DNA of 5,688 nt, from positions 1-5,688 of the forward strand of contig JADZFJ010000394.1 in the NCBI GenBank assembly GCA_020849935.1. Reading direction: 5' to 3'. The notes below the pieces were generated by a model, which worked only from the letters and a program-made list of their open reading frames with translations, was not told the origin of the DNA and made no database searches. Each line of letters begins with the position of its first letter. Position 1 is the stretch's first letter. Origin of the DNA: Crocinitomix sp. Its GTDB lineage: Bacteria; Bacteroidota; Bacteroidia; Flavobacteriales_D; Crocinitomicaceae. Made by a program: the position numbers and the translations under genes. Positions 4,606 to 5,688 of this stretch are shown here, piece by piece.

Positions 4606-5688
4606 ATGACGTGGGTAAAACACAATATCGACATTTTAGTGCTGGTGGTATTGGGTTTTGTCTTGCGATTTACCATCTCGTTTACCCATTCTTATTCAAA
4701 CGACGAACTCAGTGCGATTAGTCGCTTGCGATACACGAATTTTTCCGATTTAATTGAATTTGGCGTAAAACAAGGCGACATGCACCCAGCAGGCATTCAG
4801 GTTTTTATGAAAGCGTGGGCAAGTGTGGCGGGCACCAGTGAAGTAGCCATGCGATTTCCGTTTGTTTTGGGTGGTACTTTTTCAATTTTTCTGTTATTCG
4901 TAATTGGAAAAGAATGGTTTAACCGAAACGTTGGATTACTGGCAGCAGGTTTTTTGACGTTTCTGTATTTTCCGATTTTGAACGCTGAATTTGCCAGGCC
5001 TTATAGTTTGGGTTTATTAATTTCGTTAACCGTCGCCTATTTTTATGGGAAGGTGCTTTTTCAATCAGAAAGGCGGTACAAAAATGCCATTTTTCTGGGC
5101 CTTGCCTTTGCTGCGGGAATGTACATTCATTATTTCCTTTTTCTTTTTGTAGGATTTATTGGCGTAACTGGGTTGATATTTTTAAATGCGCAAAATTGGA
5201 AAGCCTATTTTTTGGCAGGAATGATTGGGATTTGTTTGTTTTTGCCGCATGTTGAAGTTACAAAATATCATTTATCCGTAGGGGGATTACAATGGTTAGA
5301 ACGCCCAACGTGGGATTGGTTGTTCCAATTTCTTTTTCACGCGTTTAATTCATCGTGGTTAGTGATGATTTCTGTCCTAATTTTGATGATGTCTGCTCTG
5401 TTTTTTGCGCGAAATCATTTTAAAAAACGCTATGTGCTGTTGGTTAGTGGCTGGTTTTTTGGGATTTTTGTGATTGGATTTATTTTTTCCTATTGGTCCA
5501 CGCCCGTGTTGAAATTTCCGGTGATGCTTTTTGCCCTACCGTACTTCTTATTGCTAATTTCAACTTTATTGGTGCGATTAACTAAGTATAACTATTTGCT
5601 TGTTGGGCTCTTGGGCGTGCTAGCCTTTTCAACCATTTTTGAAAAAGATTTATTTGGAAATACTCATTTTGAATTGTTTAAAGAACCA
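4606..5688 (+). CDS. GT39-like integral membrane glycosyltransferase (GT-C fold), N-terminal part, open at the right edge
   Basis: The reading frame is open for 361 codons to the end of the window; relatives are usually around 500 residues, so the C-terminus is missing. After a first transmembrane segment (about 9-27), the first outer loop holds SNDEL (31-35) with the Asp-Glu pair expected of the GT-C catalytic site. GDMHPAG (57-63) corresponds to the D-x-HPP-like motif, and AEFARPYSLG (127-136) to the E-x-R-P-Y motif common in GT39/ArnT-like proteins. About ten further hydrophobic segments follow, with an aromatic-rich outer loop (222-250). Such enzymes transfer a sugar from a polyprenyl-phosphate donor on the outer side of the inner membrane; acceptor and sugar are unknown here. 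The ATG directly follows the rlmB TAA in the same frame and is the first possible start. No ribosome binding site is evident, so translational coupling to rlmB is likely. It has no separate visible promoter. Confidence 0.82.
   Translation, partial: MTWVKHNIDILVLVVLGFVLRFTISFTHSYSNDELSAISRLRYTNFSDLIEFGVKQGDMHPAGIQVFMKAWASVAGTSEVAMRFPFVLGGTFSIFLLFVIGKEWFNRNVGLLAAGFLTFLYFPILNAEFARPYSLGLLISLTVAYFYGKVLFQSERRYKNAIFLGLAFAAGMYIHYFLFLFVGFIGVTGLIFLNAQNWKAYFLAGMIGICLFLPHVEVTKYHLSVGGLQWLERPTWDWLFQFLFHAFNSSWLVMISVLILMMSALFFARNHFKKRYVLLVSGWFFGIFVIGFIFSYWSTPVLKFPVMLFALPYFLLLISTLLVRLTKYNYLLVGLLGVLAFSTIFEKDLFGNTHFELFKEP

Noticed and set aside
1..5688. CRISPR arrays, tRNA or rRNA genes, insertion sequences, phage genes
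   Set aside because: No regularly spaced repeats, cloverleaf-like sequence, terminal inverted repeats with a transposase, or phage-like proteins were seen on either strand; base composition appears even across the window.

Overview
The window looks like chromosomal DNA from a member of the Bacteroidota, most likely of flavobacterial type (family-level placement would be a guess). The reasons are an AT-rich base composition, A-rich translation leaders without clear Shine-Dalgarno sites, several matches to the Bacteroidota -7 promoter element TAnnTTTG, signal peptides followed by Gln, and gene content common in that group. All protein-coding calls rest on reading the translations and recalling families; no search was run.

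Left part, minus strand (1-1325): the first 43 codons of paaA (phenylacetyl-CoA epoxidase catalytic subunit) run off the left edge, with a promoter-like element in the 124-bp gap behind it. Upstream lies a complete trhO/yceA-type tRNA U34 hydroxylase gene with its own promoter. That promoter shows that the ATG at 1287 is a better start than an upstream in-frame TTG.

Middle part (1326-2510): a divergent intergenic region holds an 18-bp palindrome. It is followed on the plus strand by two tandem paralogous genes for small secreted, helical, charge-rich proteins that resemble the Spy/CpxP family (LTxxQ-like motifs). Each paralog has its own promoter-like element and its own strong intrinsic terminator, so they are two separate transcription units made by a local duplication.

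Right part, plus strand (2564-5688): a 12-TM MFS transporter, an RlmB/TrmH-type 23S rRNA 2'-O-methyltransferase, and the first 361 codons of a GT39-like (GT-C fold) membrane glycosyltransferase that is open at the right edge. The MFS and rlmB genes each have a TAnnTTTG element exactly 4 bases before the ATG, which predicts leaderless transcripts. The glycosyltransferase ATG directly abuts the rlmB stop codon in the same frame, so the two are almost certainly co-transcribed and translationally coupled.

The genes do not form one pathway; most are housekeeping (tRNA and rRNA modification) or general membrane functions. I see no phage, IS element, CRISPR array, RNA gene or evident new defence-type system. 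The less ordinary parts are the duplicated secreted pair, its regulatory DNA and the apparently leaderless genes.
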